From positions 1,553,464-1,617,463 of the forward strand of contig NZ_GL833119.1 of assembly GCF_000185145.2 (NCBI RefSeq): a stretch of DNA of 64,000 nucleotides, written 5' to 3'. Each line of letters starts with the position of its first letter. Positions within the stretch are counted from its first letter, which is position 1. Of the stretch, positions 18,879 to 27,664 are shown one piece after another. Under the pieces are notes generated by a model. It had not been told where the DNA came from. It was given only the letters and a program-made list of their open reading frames with translations, and searched no databases. The position numbers were made by a program, and so were the translations under genes. The DNA is from Hoylesella oralis ATCC 33269 (GTDB lineage Bacteria > Bacteroidota > Bacteroidia > Bacteroidales > Bacteroidaceae).

Positions 18879-18923
18879 ATAGCTCCTTGAAGTTATGCCG
18901 ATGGCAATGCTTCAAGGAGCTAT
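18879..18923 (-). terminator. Terminator of clpC
   Basis: A perfect 14-bp inverted repeat (18879-18892 with 18910-18923) around a 17-base loop. On the minus strand TGTTTTAAAA follows. It lies about 120 bases past the clpC stop codon. Confidence 0.75.
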
Positions 18924-19043
18924 CGTGTAGGAATGGTGCTAACAGCCCGTTGCTCTAATGCAATTAAATATATTCTTTGTCGCCATTAAGCAGTACTTCT
19001 ACATCAGATATAGAGGGTACGTGTCTTTGGCGTTTCTGCGAAG

Positions 19044-21569
19044 TTATTTGAACGTAAGTTCCTCTTTGTTGGGATTTTTGCCGATAGAAATGGTATCGCC
19101 TGCATGAAGCTCGCCCGACAGGATACGTTCGCACACCCCGTCTTCTATATAGTTTTGGATGGCACGTTTCAATGGACGGGCGCCAAATTGCACATCATAT
19201 CCCTTTGTTGCTACAAACTCTTTCGCTTTATCGGTAATGCTGATGTGATATCCGATATCTTCTATCCGCTTATATAGACCGGATAACTCGATGTCTATTA
19301 TCTTCTTGATGGCTTCCAAATCGAGTTGATCGAAAGTGATAATCTCGTCCAAGCGGTTCAGAAACTCCGGTGCAAACTGCTTGCTCAGACTTTTCTGAAT
19401 GATGGAACGTGCATATTCCTTATCTTTTTCGTTTGTGCTCAGTCCTAAGTTACCGCTCGCGTTGAAGCCGATGCCGCGGCCAAACTCTTTCAGCTGACGT
19501 GTTCCGGCGTTCGAAGTCATGATGATAACCGTGTTTCGGAAGTCCACCAATCTGCCGTTACCATCGGTAAGACGCCCTTCATCGAGTACCTGTAAGAGCA
19601 AATTGAATACGTTGCCGTGGGCTTTCTCTATCTCATCGAGTAACACGATAGAGTAGGGATGCCGCCGTACTTTCTCGGTCAACTGTCCGCCTTCCTCATA
19701 TCCCACATATCCGGGAGGCGCTCCTACGAGGCGCGATACGTTGAAACTCTCGGTATATTCGCTCATGTCGACACGGATAAGCACATCGTCTGAGCCGAAC
19801 ATGAACTGCGCGAGTTTCTTTGCCAAATAGGTTTTACCTACGCCTGTAGGTCCTAAGAACATGAACGCTCCGATCGGATGGTTAGGATCTTTCAATCCTA
19901 CACGGTTTCGCTGTATGGCTTTTACCATTTTATCAATGGCTGTATCCTGCGCAATGACAGACTGTTTCAGACTGTCGGCCATGCCTTTCAGGCGTACTCC
20001 TTCGTTCTCCGCCATACGCTGCACCGGCACTCCTGTCATCATAGAAACAACATCTGCCACCTCGCTTCCGGTAATAGTCTCGCGGTTTTCGGTATCTCCG
20101 GCAGTCCACTTACGGTTCAGTTCATCGAGTTCACCTTCCAACTCTGTCTGACGATCCCTATAACTTGCGGCGAGTTCAAAGTTCTGATTTTTGACTGCAT
20201 CCTGCTTCTTCTGTTTGATGAAGTCTATTTCTTTCTCTTTCTCTACTATTGCCGGCGGAACTTCGGCATGTTGCAAGTGCACGCGTGAGCCCACTTCATC
20301 AAGGGCATCTATGGCTTTATCGGGGAAAAAACGGTCAGTGACATACCGTTCTGTCAGTTTGACACATGCCGTAATCGCATCGTCTGTATATTTTACATGA
20401 TGGTGGTTTTCGTAACGGTCTTTAATGTTCTGTAAAATCTGTATGGTTTCTGCCACGGTTGTGGGTTCTACCAACACCTTTTGGAACCTGCGTTCGAGTG
20501 CTCCATCCTTCTCTATCGAGTTGCGATATTCGTCCAATGTGGTGGCTCCGATGCACTGTATAACCCCGCGGGCAAGGGCTGGTTTCATCATATTTGCGGC
20601 ATCCATGCTTCCCGGAGTGCTGCCTGCACCGATCAAGGTGTGTATTTCGTCGATGAAAACAATGATGTCCGGGTTTTGTTCCAATTCTTTCAACAGTGCT
20701 TTGATGCGTTCTTCAAACTGTCCTCTGTATTTGGTTCCCGCAACAATACCGGCCATATCTAAACTTACCACGCGCTTGTTAAACAGCATAGGCGATGTTT
20801 TTCGCTTGGCAATGAGTTGCGCCAATCCTTCGACGATGGCACTTTTACCTACGCCGGGTTCACCGATTAAGATCGGATTATTCTTCTTACGTCTCGACAA
20901 TATCTCCGTTACGCGCTGTATTTCTTTCTCTCTTCCCACCACAGGATCTAACTTTCCTTCGCTTGCAGCTTTGGTAAGGTCGGTCGAGAAGTTATCGAGA
21001 ACGGGCGTCTTTCCGTCTGACTTGCGGCTTTGAGCAGTGGTTACAGATCTTTTGGCTGTCTGTTCGTTCGAAGAAGACATATCAGGTTCTTCCTCATCTT
21101 CGTCAGGAAGTCCGATGCCGTCTTTAGGAGAAGCGGCTTTCTGCAAGTAGGCAAACAAGTCTTCGTAGCTTACATTGTTGAACTCGAGTACCTCTTTGGC
21201 GCCGTTGCTAACTTGGTCATGCAGTATAGCCAATAAGAGGTGTTGCACGTCTACTGTCTGTGTATGCTGTATACGTGCTTCGAGTATGGCGAGCTTCAGT
21301 ATGTTGCTTGCCTTTTCGTTGAGCACGAGATCGGTTGTATTGATGGGTTGTTCTAACTCATCTTCGCGCACACGTTCCTCGAGTTCTGTCTTTACAGCAG
21401 AAATATTGACCTTCATTCTATCGAAAATATCGTGTATGGGATTGTTTTTCTCACGCAGTATACCCAAGAGTAAGTGTTCAGGTCCTACCGATCTGCTTGC
21501 TAAACGAGTGGCTTCTTCGCGGCTGAAAGCAAGTATCTCTGATACTTTTGGCGAAAATTGACTTGTCAT
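19044..21569 (-). CDS. clpC: ATP-dependent Clp protease ATP-binding subunit ClpC
   Basis: About 841 residues, the unfoldase partner of ClpP in protein quality control. In order: Clp N-terminal repeats (residues 1 to about 145), a charged linker, first AAA domain with GEPGVGKSA, a UVR-like coiled-coil insert (NFELAASYRDRQTELE), second AAA domain with GPTGVGKTYLAKK and VLLDEIEKA, and the D2-small C-terminal domain (QFGARPLKRAIQ). The frame is open for 26 more codons upstream to 21647, but the family N-terminus (MTSQFSPKVSEILAFSREEA) and an AAGG ribosome site 13 bases before it favour the ATG at 21569. No exact -7 box was found upstream. Confidence 0.96.
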   Translation of the reverse strand: MTSQFSPKVSEILAFSREEATRLASRSVGPEHLLLGILREKNNPIHDIFDRMKVNISAVKTELEERVREDELEQPINTTDLVLNEKASNILKLAILEARIQHTQTVDVQHLLLAILHDQVSNGAKEVLEFNNVSYEDLFAYLQKAASPKDGIGLPDEDEEEPDMSSSNEQTAKRSVTTAQSRKSDGKTPVLDNFSTDLTKAASEGKLDPVVGREKEIQRVTEILSRRKKNNPILIGEPGVGKSAIVEGLAQLIAKRKTSPMLFNKRVVSLDMAGIVAGTKYRGQFEERIKALLKELEQNPDIIVFIDEIHTLIGAGSTPGSMDAANMMKPALARGVIQCIGATTLDEYRNSIEKDGALERRFQKVLVEPTTVAETIQILQNIKDRYENHHHVKYTDDAITACVKLTERYVTDRFFPDKAIDALDEVGSRVHLQHAEVPPAIVEKEKEIDFIKQKKQDAVKNQNFELAASYRDRQTELEGELDELNRKWTAGDTENRETITGSEVADVVSMMTGVPVQRMAENEGVRLKGMADSLKQSVIAQDTAIDKMVKAIQRNRVGLKDPNHPIGAFMFLGPTGVGKTYLAKKLAQFMFGSDDVLIRVDMSEYTESFNVSRLVGAPPGYVGYEEGGQLTEKVRRHPYSIVLLDEIEKAHGNVFNLLLQVLDEGRLTDGNGRLVDFRNTVIIMTSNAGTRQLKEFGRGIGFNASGNLGLSTNEKDKEYARSIIQKSLSKQFAPEFLNRLDEIITFDQLDLEAIKKIIDIELSGLYKRIEDIGYHISITDKAKEFVATKGYDVQFGARPLKRAIQNYIEDGVCERILSGELHAGDTISIGKNPNKEELTFK

Positions 21570-21710
21570 ATTTCTTTTTACCTTTCTTGTTCTAAATGTT
21601 GTTACTATTAGTGCTATCCTTCCTGAATTTATAAACACTCCTCTCATTTCTTACGGGAATCGCACGTTAGATATATAATCTATCAATTACAAACATTATG
21701 CCAAATCGCA

Positions 21711-22343
21711 TTATCTGGTATATATATTGAAGATATTCGTACCGTTTATCGTGTCGTTTTCTAAATCGAGATGCTGCATACATCCGCCGATCATGTTTTT
21801 TATCTGACTGATACGTGCTTTTTGTCTGCTGTTGTCGAACGTTTCATAATAGGCAAGCGAGCTTGTAAGATAGTCGTAAGAATTGTTCCATTTGTTCGTA
21901 AAAGCGTAGCAAAGTCCTAATTTAAACAAGGCTTCAGCCCTCTCATTAGGATAACATACGGTAAGCATCATCTCGTAAAGAGGTATGGCTTCGGCGTATT
22001 GTTTTAGGTTGAAGTGGCTTTCGGCATCGGCATAATAATAGAAAGAACGTTCGTGTGGGGCAAACGAACGGAGCTGCGGAATGCTTTCATCAAGATGTGC
22101 AGCAGCTTTCTCATAGTCCCATTCGTAATAGAAACATACGCCGAGGTATGCTTTGAAACGCGGATTAAGACGGTATGTCTTATCTAATTGCCGGAATATG
22201 ATCATTGCCTCGTGATACTTTTCACTCTGAAAATATTCGATAGCCTTGCCCAATTGCTCGCTGTCGTTGTGCTGTTTTTCTGGTTGCCAAGCACAGGCGG
22301 GCAGCACAGATATGAGAAGTATATATAAGAGGTTTCTGAACAT
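21711..22343 (-). CDS. TPR-type lipoprotein
   Basis: 210 residues. A short signal peptide ends at a lipobox (SVLPAC, Cys about residue 17), so it is probably a lipoprotein. The mature part reads as TPR-like helical pairs (for example AIEYFQSEKYHEAMIIFRQL and RAEALFKLGLCYAFTNKWN). TPR proteins bind other proteins; the partner is unknown. It starts 23 bases after the M64 peptidase gene and is the last gene of a three-gene run. Confidence 0.85.
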   Translation of the reverse strand: MFRNLLYILLISVLPACAWQPEKQHNDSEQLGKAIEYFQSEKYHEAMIIFRQLDKTYRLNPRFKAYLGVCFYYEWDYEKAAAHLDESIPQLRSFAPHERSFYYYADAESHFNLKQYAEAIPLYEMMLTVCYPNERAEALFKLGLCYAFTNKWNNSYDYLTSSLAYYETFDNSRQKARISQIKNMIGGCMQHLDLENDTINGTNIFNIYTR

Positions 22344-22366
22344 GTAAGACAGTTTTATGGAACTGT

Positions 22367-23641
22367 TTATTCCGTATAGAATTTAATGAGGCGCTCGATG
22401 GCATCTTTACAAACTGCACAGAACTCCGGATATTCGTTCGTACGCATGCGGCAGTCTTGCTGTCCCCTGTATACGCCTTTTAAAGAATAGCCCGCTCCCT
22501 CGAATACACCTATTTTTTGTAAGTTCTTGGTGGGCGGCGTAGGGATGGGAGTACCCTTGTCGATCATCTTTTCCCATTTGTTATGGAAGTTGTGCAGGGT
22601 AGTAAGATTGGGTTCCCACGGTTCGATGTCGTGAGGATACATGGGTATCTGTTCCTGCTCATAGGCATACTCGTCGCCTAATCCTGCAAAGCTATGTCCG
22701 AATTCATGTACCACCACAGACCTGTAAGCCGGGTGGTGTGTCATAGACAGATTATAGGAATTGAGTATTCCCCCGCCGCCATATTTATCGGTATTTACAA
22801 GAACTATCAAGTGTTCGTAGGGCGTTCCTGCCATGATGTCGTGCAGATCGTTGATGCTAAGTGTGGTAAGATAGCGGTCGCTATAGAACGTGTCGAAGTG
22901 CGAATGCAGTGCTGTATTCTTCCATATCCCGCGTGACGGTTCGCTTGTACCGCTGTCTATCGACGGCGATTTCACTGCAATAATGTTGAATTTGTCACGA
23001 AGTGTCTTGAACGGTTCGTGCTCGAACAGCGCTTCCATGGCAATCTTTGCATCGTTCAGAAAGGTGTGCATCTCGTCTTCACGGTATCCTTCCGCCACGT
23101 ATGCAATGTGAATGCAACGGGTTGTATCCTTTGCTTTTTGCAGTGTAACGTATGGCGTAACATGGCTGAACCCTATGTGTCTGATTAATATGTCTGACGG
23201 TACGACCAGATGTGTCAATGTTGCAGTAATGTTTCTGCGGTTGTCTTTTAAGTCTACCGTTACGTCCACAGTGTCGTTGGGCATTGGTATAAGGAAAGAA
23301 TTCTGGAACGATTTCTGCGCTGTTTTGGCTTCATCGTACGACAACCATTCCTGAAAAAGAGTGGAAAACGAATTACGGAAGATTACTTTCCCTGTTTTAT
23401 GACTCCTTACGGTAATCTGTCCGTTGCCTTCGACAGGTATCTCTGCCAGTCTTTGTCGTTTGCCGTACCAGCGGGGAAGCATATTAAGTTTGTCGACATA
23501 TATATACTGCGATGCACTGTTACCTGCGAAAATATAGTCGATACGTAATGTGCTGTCTTTAAAATAGGTGCCGAACGTTTGTGCATTGGCTGCCATAGTG
23601 CAGAGGTAGAGATAAAACAAAGAGAGAATAAACCTTTTCAT
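22367..23641 (-). CDS. Peptidase M64 family secreted metalloprotease
   Basis: 424 residues with an N-terminal signal peptide (about 1-21, ending ANAQ). The zinc site is visible as VVHEFGHSFAGLGDEY (HExxH with the downstream Asp/Glu). The N-terminal half is the all-beta M64 N domain. M64 includes the IgA peptidase of Clostridium ramosum, but most Bacteroidota members have no proven substrate, so I would not call it an IgA protease. The start overlaps the stop of the folK-like gene by 4 bases; the lipoprotein gene at 21711 follows. Confidence 0.92.
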   Translation of the reverse strand: MKRFILSLFYLYLCTMAANAQTFGTYFKDSTLRIDYIFAGNSASQYIYVDKLNMLPRWYGKRQRLAEIPVEGNGQITVRSHKTGKVIFRNSFSTLFQEWLSYDEAKTAQKSFQNSFLIPMPNDTVDVTVDLKDNRRNITATLTHLVVPSDILIRHIGFSHVTPYVTLQKAKDTTRCIHIAYVAEGYREDEMHTFLNDAKIAMEALFEHEPFKTLRDKFNIIAVKSPSIDSGTSEPSRGIWKNTALHSHFDTFYSDRYLTTLSINDLHDIMAGTPYEHLIVLVNTDKYGGGGILNSYNLSMTHHPAYRSVVVHEFGHSFAGLGDEYAYEQEQIPMYPHDIEPWEPNLTTLHNFHNKWEKMIDKGTPIPTPPTKNLQKIGVFEGAGYSLKGVYRGQQDCRMRTNEYPEFCAVCKDAIERLIKFYTE

Positions 23642-24015
23642 TGTTCGATTTCCTTTAAAAGTTTAATGATGTAATCACGGTGCCAATCTTCCTCGTGGAA
23701 GACTGTCTTGCCGTGTAACAGAATGTCTATGTCAAGATTGACCGTATTTTTCTTGCGCAAAGTTTTAGTATCTTTGCACTTGATTTCTACCTGCCTGAGA
23801 GTTCTCCTTATCTGATTGATTGTATGTGAAGTATTGACGTAGGCCAAACAATTAAGAAACTTATCAGACTCTATTCCGATGGGTTCTGTCCACACTCGTG
23901 AGGTAAACCTTATGTTTTTGAACTGTCTGCTTAAGTTTGTTATTGCTTCTTCGATATGGCGTTGTTGGTCATGATTGGAGCCTAATGCCAATATTAATAT
24001 GGTAGATACAGCCAT
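23638..24015 (-). CDS. HPPK (FolK)-like protein
   Basis: 125 residues, related to 6-hydroxymethyl-7,8-dihydropterin pyrophosphokinase of folate synthesis. It keeps the N-terminal ALGSN motif, the TEPIG...FLN segment and the metal-binding Asp-x-Asp (NLDIDILLHG). It is shorter than usual HPPK (about 160), and where the family has a catalytic W-x-P-R before the DxD it reads KKNTVN, without the arginine. It may have reduced or different activity. The promoter box at 24021-24028 ends 5 bases before the ATG, so the mRNA may be leaderless. First gene of the run with the M64 peptidase and lipoprotein. Confidence 0.75.
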   Translation of the reverse strand: MAVSTILILALGSNHDQQRHIEEAITNLSRQFKNIRFTSRVWTEPIGIESDKFLNCLAYVNTSHTINQIRRTLRQVEIKCKDTKTLRKKNTVNLDIDILLHGKTVFHEEDWHRDYIIKLLKEIEQ

Positions 24016-24020
24016 TTTTG

Positions 24021-24028
24021 CAAATATA
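24021..24028 (-). promoter_or_regulatory. -7 promoter box of the folK-like operon
   Basis: TATATTTG on the minus strand, only 5 bases from the ATG at 24015. It faces away from the glucosaminidase promoter at 24080. Confidence 0.65.
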
Positions 24029-24079
24029 CTAATATTTATTAAACCTAATTCATATATTTTATTTTTTTATGATTTTATG

Positions 24080-24087
24080 TATCTTTG
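24080..24087 (+). promoter_or_regulatory. -7 promoter box of the glucosaminidase gene
   Basis: TATCTTTG matches TAnnTTTG, 17 bases before the ATG at 24105. It excludes the upstream in-frame ATG at 24069 as the start. Confidence 0.7.
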
Positions 24088-24104
24088 CACGCAAAAGACA
24101 AGAT

Positions 24105-25022
24105 ATGAGAAAGACTTTTATACTCTTGACGATTTATTTGTTTTCATTGGGGATGTCGGCCCAAATGAAATGGAATGCCACATATCAGACTTATATCAAT
24201 CAATATAAAGACCTTGCCATAGAACAAATGCTAAAATTCAATATTCCGGCAAGCATCACGCTGGCACAGGGGCTATTTGAAAGCAGGGCAGGACAGAGCC
24301 GTTTGGCACGTTTAGGGAACAATCATTTCGGAATAAAATGCCATGGATGGACGGGACGTACGATTATCGAAGACGATGATGATAATGGCGAATGCTTTCG
24401 CGCATACGATAATGCGTTGCAAAGTTTTGATGATCACAGCAGATTTCTTAGTAACAACACAAGATACAGCAGCCTTTTTAGACTGCAACGTACGGACTAT
24501 AAGGCATGGGCAAGGGGCCTCAAAGCCTGCGGATATGCCACTAATCCGGTATATGCAGATAAGCTGATCGGGATTATAGAGTTATATAAATTATACCAAT
24601 ACGATAGGGCCAGCACCTTTGACCGGTTCATGGCGCGCCACTCGGCAACGGATGTTCCTGCGCAAAAAGGCGGAACATTGCATCCTATATATATATATAA
24701 TCGCAACTATTATTTAAGGGCACGCAAGGGAGATACATTCCGTACGATTGCTGAAGAGGTGGGAATTTCGTACCGAAAGATAGCAAAATATAACGAACGC
24801 GATAAGCATGATGCGCTTACAGAGGGAGAAATCGTTTATTTAAAGAAGAAACAAAAGCGGGCAGACAAGGCTTTTAAGCGGCGTCCTCATAGGGTTAAAG
24901 CTGGCGAAAGTATGTATTCGATAGCCCAACAGTATGGTATCCGTACCAAAAGTTTATATAAGATGAACCACCTTTTGCCGACTTATCAGATAAAGGTGGG
25001 CGATGTATTAAGAGTATATTAA
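24105..25022 (+). CDS. Secreted glucosaminidase with LysM domains
   Basis: About 305 residues. A signal peptide (1-19, ending GMSAQ) precedes a mannosyl-glycoprotein endo-beta-N-acetylglucosaminidase domain of the FlgJ/Atl type (about 25-165: ITLAQGLFESRAGQSRLA, then NNHFGIKC and FDDHSRFL). Two C-terminal LysM repeats follow (RARKGDTFRTIAEEVGIS and VKAGESMYSIAQQYGIR). It probably cuts peptidoglycan during growth or division. Single gene with terminator at 25040. Confidence 0.92.
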   Translation: MRKTFILLTIYLFSLGMSAQMKWNATYQTYINQYKDLAIEQMLKFNIPASITLAQGLFESRAGQSRLARLGNNHFGIKCHGWTGRTIIEDDDDNGECFRAYDNALQSFDDHSRFLSNNTRYSSLFRLQRTDYKAWARGLKACGYATNPVYADKLIGIIELYKLYQYDRASTFDRFMARHSATDVPAQKGGTLHPIYIYNRNYYLRARKGDTFRTIAEEVGISYRKIAKYNERDKHDALTEGEIVYLKKKQKRADKAFKRRPHRVKAGESMYSIAQQYGIRTKSLYKMNHLLPTYQIKVGDVLRVY

Positions 25023-25039
25023 TGGTATATCGACGATAG

Positions 25040-25077
25040 GGAGGCCTTCTGATTTTATTAGACAGGCCTCCTGTTTT
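25040..25077 (+). terminator. Terminator of the glucosaminidase gene
   Basis: The stem GGAGGCCT/AGGCCTCC around a 16-base loop is followed by TGTTTTTG. It may also serve the convergent lactonase gene. Confidence 0.85.
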
Positions 25078-25089
25078 TGTTATCGGGTA

Positions 25090-26193
25090 TCAATGGCCGG
25101 AACAGAACGCAATACACACAGGTTTGTCTACGTGAATATCGTGATGAGTATCGGTAAGCAAGCCCGTTGAACGGTTGATTTCGAATACCTGTATGATATT
25201 GCTATCTCTGCAGGCACATAGCAGAAACTTGCCATTGGGCGTAATATTGAAGTTACGCGGGTGCATTCCGGTAAGCTGATACCCTACTTTTGTAAGCATT
25301 CCCGTTTCTGTATTTACTTTGAATATGGCGATGCCGTCGTTCTTCAGTCGGTTGCTCGAGTACAGAAAACGGCCGTCGGGCGAAATATGTATATCAGCTC
25401 CGCCGCGAGCATTCACTTCATCCGATTGTATTTCTTGGAGCATTTTCTTGTTTTTGTTCTGCAGATCGAATACCGTAACATTGCCCGATAGCTCGCTCAT
25501 GATGTACAGAAATCTACCGTCGGAACTATATTCAATATGGCGAGGGCCCGAGTCTCGGGGCACTTTAACAAGTATCTTTGCCTTTCCTAACGTGCTTTTG
25601 TCTTTTTTAATTTCAATCTGTAACAGCCTGTCGGCACTAAAGTCTGTGGCGTATATGTGCTTTCCATTGGGAGCAAACCTTGTGCAATGGATGTGGGGAA
25701 TTGCCTGACGATCGGCGTCGGGACCGCCGATACCTCCTTTTATCTGTCGAGACATCGGCTGCAGAATGCCCTCTGCATTCAAAGGAAATATACTCATAGA
25801 GCCGCCGGAATAGTTGGCCGTGAGAACTATTTTGCCGTTTGTGGCTATGTAGCAGGGATCTTCGCCATACGTTCTTTGGGTATTTATCAGTTGCATGGCT
25901 CCGGTATGTTTGTCGAATTTTACAGTGCTGACGGTTGCTGTGGTATCGTTTTTTTCCGATACGGCGTATATATGATTACCGTCTTTCGAAAGCGTAAGGT
26001 AAGAAGGGTTCTCTATATTCAGCGAATGTAAGGCTTTTACCGTCCCTGAATGTTGGTTGAAATCGAATGAATAGATGCCCTTGCTCGTTCCATCGGTATA
26101 AGTTCCGACGATTAACTTTAGGTTTTCTTGCGCTCTTATGCCCATTAACGGTAAGAAAAGTGCAGAAAGTGCGATGATTAGTCTTGCTTTCAT
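25090..26193 (-). CDS. Secreted seven-bladed beta-propeller, lactonase family
   Basis: 367 residues with a signal peptide (about 1-21, ending GIRAQ). The mature part begins LIVGTYTDGTSKGIY and repeats the propeller pattern typical of the 6-phosphogluconolactonase (YbhE/Pgl) family, with HIHCTRFAPNGKHIYATDF and DIHISPDGRFLYSSNR. Cytoplasmic YbhE acts in the pentose phosphate pathway; the export signal makes that role unlikely here, and the substrate is unknown. Single gene. Confidence 0.9.
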   Translation of the reverse strand: MKARLIIALSALFLPLMGIRAQENLKLIVGTYTDGTSKGIYSFDFNQHSGTVKALHSLNIENPSYLTLSKDGNHIYAVSEKNDTTATVSTVKFDKHTGAMQLINTQRTYGEDPCYIATNGKIVLTANYSGGSMSIFPLNAEGILQPMSRQIKGGIGGPDADRQAIPHIHCTRFAPNGKHIYATDFSADRLLQIEIKKDKSTLGKAKILVKVPRDSGPRHIEYSSDGRFLYIMSELSGNVTVFDLQNKNKKMLQEIQSDEVNARGGADIHISPDGRFLYSSNRLKNDGIAIFKVNTETGMLTKVGYQLTGMHPRNFNITPNGKFLLCACRDSNIIQVFEINRSTGLLTDTHHDIHVDKPVCIAFCSGH

Positions 26194-26230
26194 ATTGTTT
26201 AAAATTTAGTTATACGGTTTAATTTGGGTA

Positions 26231-26238
26231 CAAAGATA
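26231..26238 (-). promoter_or_regulatory. -7 promoter box of the lactonase gene
   Basis: TATCTTTG on the minus strand, 37 bases before the start codon. Confidence 0.7.
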
Positions 26239-26274
26239 TGTTTTTCTTTGAAATCCGACAATGAATAGATTGCA

Positions 26275-26282
26275 TACTTTTG
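26275..26282 (+). promoter_or_regulatory. Distal -7 promoter box upstream of uraA
   Basis: TACTTTTG on the plus strand, about 174 bases before uraA. A transcript from here would carry a leader of about 170 bases (26287-26455) and run over the proximal box at 26438. Confidence 0.55.
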
Positions 26283-26437
26283 CAAATTATGATTGTTGTC
26301 CGGTGCTGCAATGGGTGCCGGTGATAATATGTTTGTCGTAGGTACGGCAGGTAAAAACGGGCTGTTGTTTATTGCTCAACCGGCAGTGTGTTTTATAAAT
26401 TTATTCTTGGCAGGTGCCTTTTTACAACGATTTTTTG

Positions 26438-26445
26438 TAATTTTG
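26438..26445 (+). promoter_or_regulatory. Proximal -7 promoter box of uraA
   Basis: TAATTTTG matches TAnnTTTG and ends 10 bases before the ATG at 26456, leaving a leader of only a few bases. Confidence 0.6.
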
Positions 26446-26455
26446 TGCACGTATT

Positions 26456-27664
26456 ATGGACACAATAGGATTAACAGGAATGAGAAAGGGGATTGTGGGA
26501 GTGCAATTTCTCTTTGTAGCTTTCGGGAGTACAGTGCTTGTTCCGTTGCTTGTGGGGCTCGATCCGGCAACGGCATTGTTTACGGCTGGTTTAGGTACTT
26601 TTATCTTTCATTTCGTGACGAAAGGTAAAGTACCTATTTTTTTAGGCTCGAGTTTTGCGTTTATTGCGCCCATCATCGCGGCTTCGAAACAATGGGGAAT
26701 GCCCGGAACCTTGGCAGGTTTGGCCGGCGTGTCGCTGGTCTACTTCGTGATGAGTGCCCTTGTAAAGTGGCAAGGCAGGAGGTTTCTCGATAAATTATTT
26801 CCTCCTGTAGTCATCGGACCGGTAATTATATTGATCGGACTTACACTGTCTGGCAGTGCTGTCGATATGGCCAAGACCGATTGGCTGCTTGCTTTCGTAT
26901 CGTTGATAACGGCCATTCTCGTGCTTTCACTTGCCAAAGGATTGTTGAAACTGGTGCCTGTAATCTGTGGAATTATCGTGGGTTACACCGTTGCCCTGTG
27001 TATGGGAAAGGTCGATCTTGCCCCTGTAGCGGCCGCACCTTGGTTTGCTCTTCCGTCTTCTATAGCCTCTTTCCACCTTCCGTCGTTCTCTTGGGAGCCG
27101 TTCTTGTATATGATACCCGTGGCCATAGCGCCGGTTATCGAGCATATCGGCGATGTGTATGTGGTTGGGGCTGTGGCTCAAAAAGACTTTGTTAAGGATC
27201 CCGGGCTTCACAGAACCCTGTTGGGCGACGGGTTGGCATGCCTTTCGGCAGCCTTGTTGGGCGGGCCTCCCGTTACTACATATAGCGAAGTGACCGGCGC
27301 AATGTCTATCACAAAGATCACATATCCGCAGGTTGTCCGCATATCGGCGGCCACAGCAATCGTGTTCTCCGTGATAGGTAAGCTCAGTTCATTGCTGCAG
27401 AGCATCCCGTCGGCAGTACTCGGAGGTATCATGCTCCTGTTGTTCGGAACCATTGCCGGCGTGGGTATTCAGAATTTGGTGCAGCATCATGTCGACATGA
27501 ACAGAACGCGCAACATCATTATCATATCCGTTACGCTCACCATGGGCATCGGTGGAGCGGTATTGTCTTGGGGGAGTTTCGCCATCAGCGGTATCGGACT
27601 CTCTGCTATCGTAGGGGTGATATTGAACTTAGTCCTTCCAAAAGAGAAAGAAAATGAAGCCTGA
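26456..27664 (+). CDS. uraA: Uracil/xanthine permease, NCS2 family
   Basis: 402-residue inner-membrane protein with about 14 hydrophobic segments. It has NCS2 landmarks: GKVPIFLGSSFAFIAP in the region of TM3, APVIEHIGD with the conserved Glu, and TTYSEVTGAMSITK with the second Glu of the UraA substrate site. These point to proton-linked uptake of uracil rather than xanthine, but the substrate is inferred. The ATG at 26456 lies close to a promoter box. The stop overlaps the next gene by 11 bases. Confidence 0.92.
   Translation: MDTIGLTGMRKGIVGVQFLFVAFGSTVLVPLLVGLDPATALFTAGLGTFIFHFVTKGKVPIFLGSSFAFIAPIIAASKQWGMPGTLAGLAGVSLVYFVMSALVKWQGRRFLDKLFPPVVIGPVIILIGLTLSGSAVDMAKTDWLLAFVSLITAILVLSLAKGLLKLVPVICGIIVGYTVALCMGKVDLAPVAAAPWFALPSSIASFHLPSFSWEPFLYMIPVAIAPVIEHIGDVYVVGAVAQKDFVKDPGLHRTLLGDGLACLSAALLGGPPVTTYSEVTGAMSITKITYPQVVRISAATAIVFSVIGKLSSLLQSIPSAVLGGIMLLLFGTIAGVGIQNLVQHHVDMNRTRNIIIISVTLTMGIGGAVLSWGSFAISGIGLSAIVGVILNLVLPKEKENEA

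Noticed and set aside
21570..21647. 26 extra N-terminal codons of clpC
   Set aside because: The family N-terminus begins at 21569 and a ribosome site precedes it; the extension has no domain character.
22367..23641. IgA protease as the product name
   Set aside because: Only membership in the M64 family can be seen; the substrate cannot be inferred from the sequence.
25090..26193. 6-phosphogluconolactonase of the pentose phosphate pathway
   Set aside because: The protein carries an export signal, so it would not meet a cytoplasmic phosphorylated substrate; only the family name is kept.
26293..26628. Hydrophobic frame upstream of and overlapping uraA
   Set aside because: Begins with TTG, overlaps uraA for more than half of its length in another frame, and loses its membrane-like character there. 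The region is better seen as a leader.
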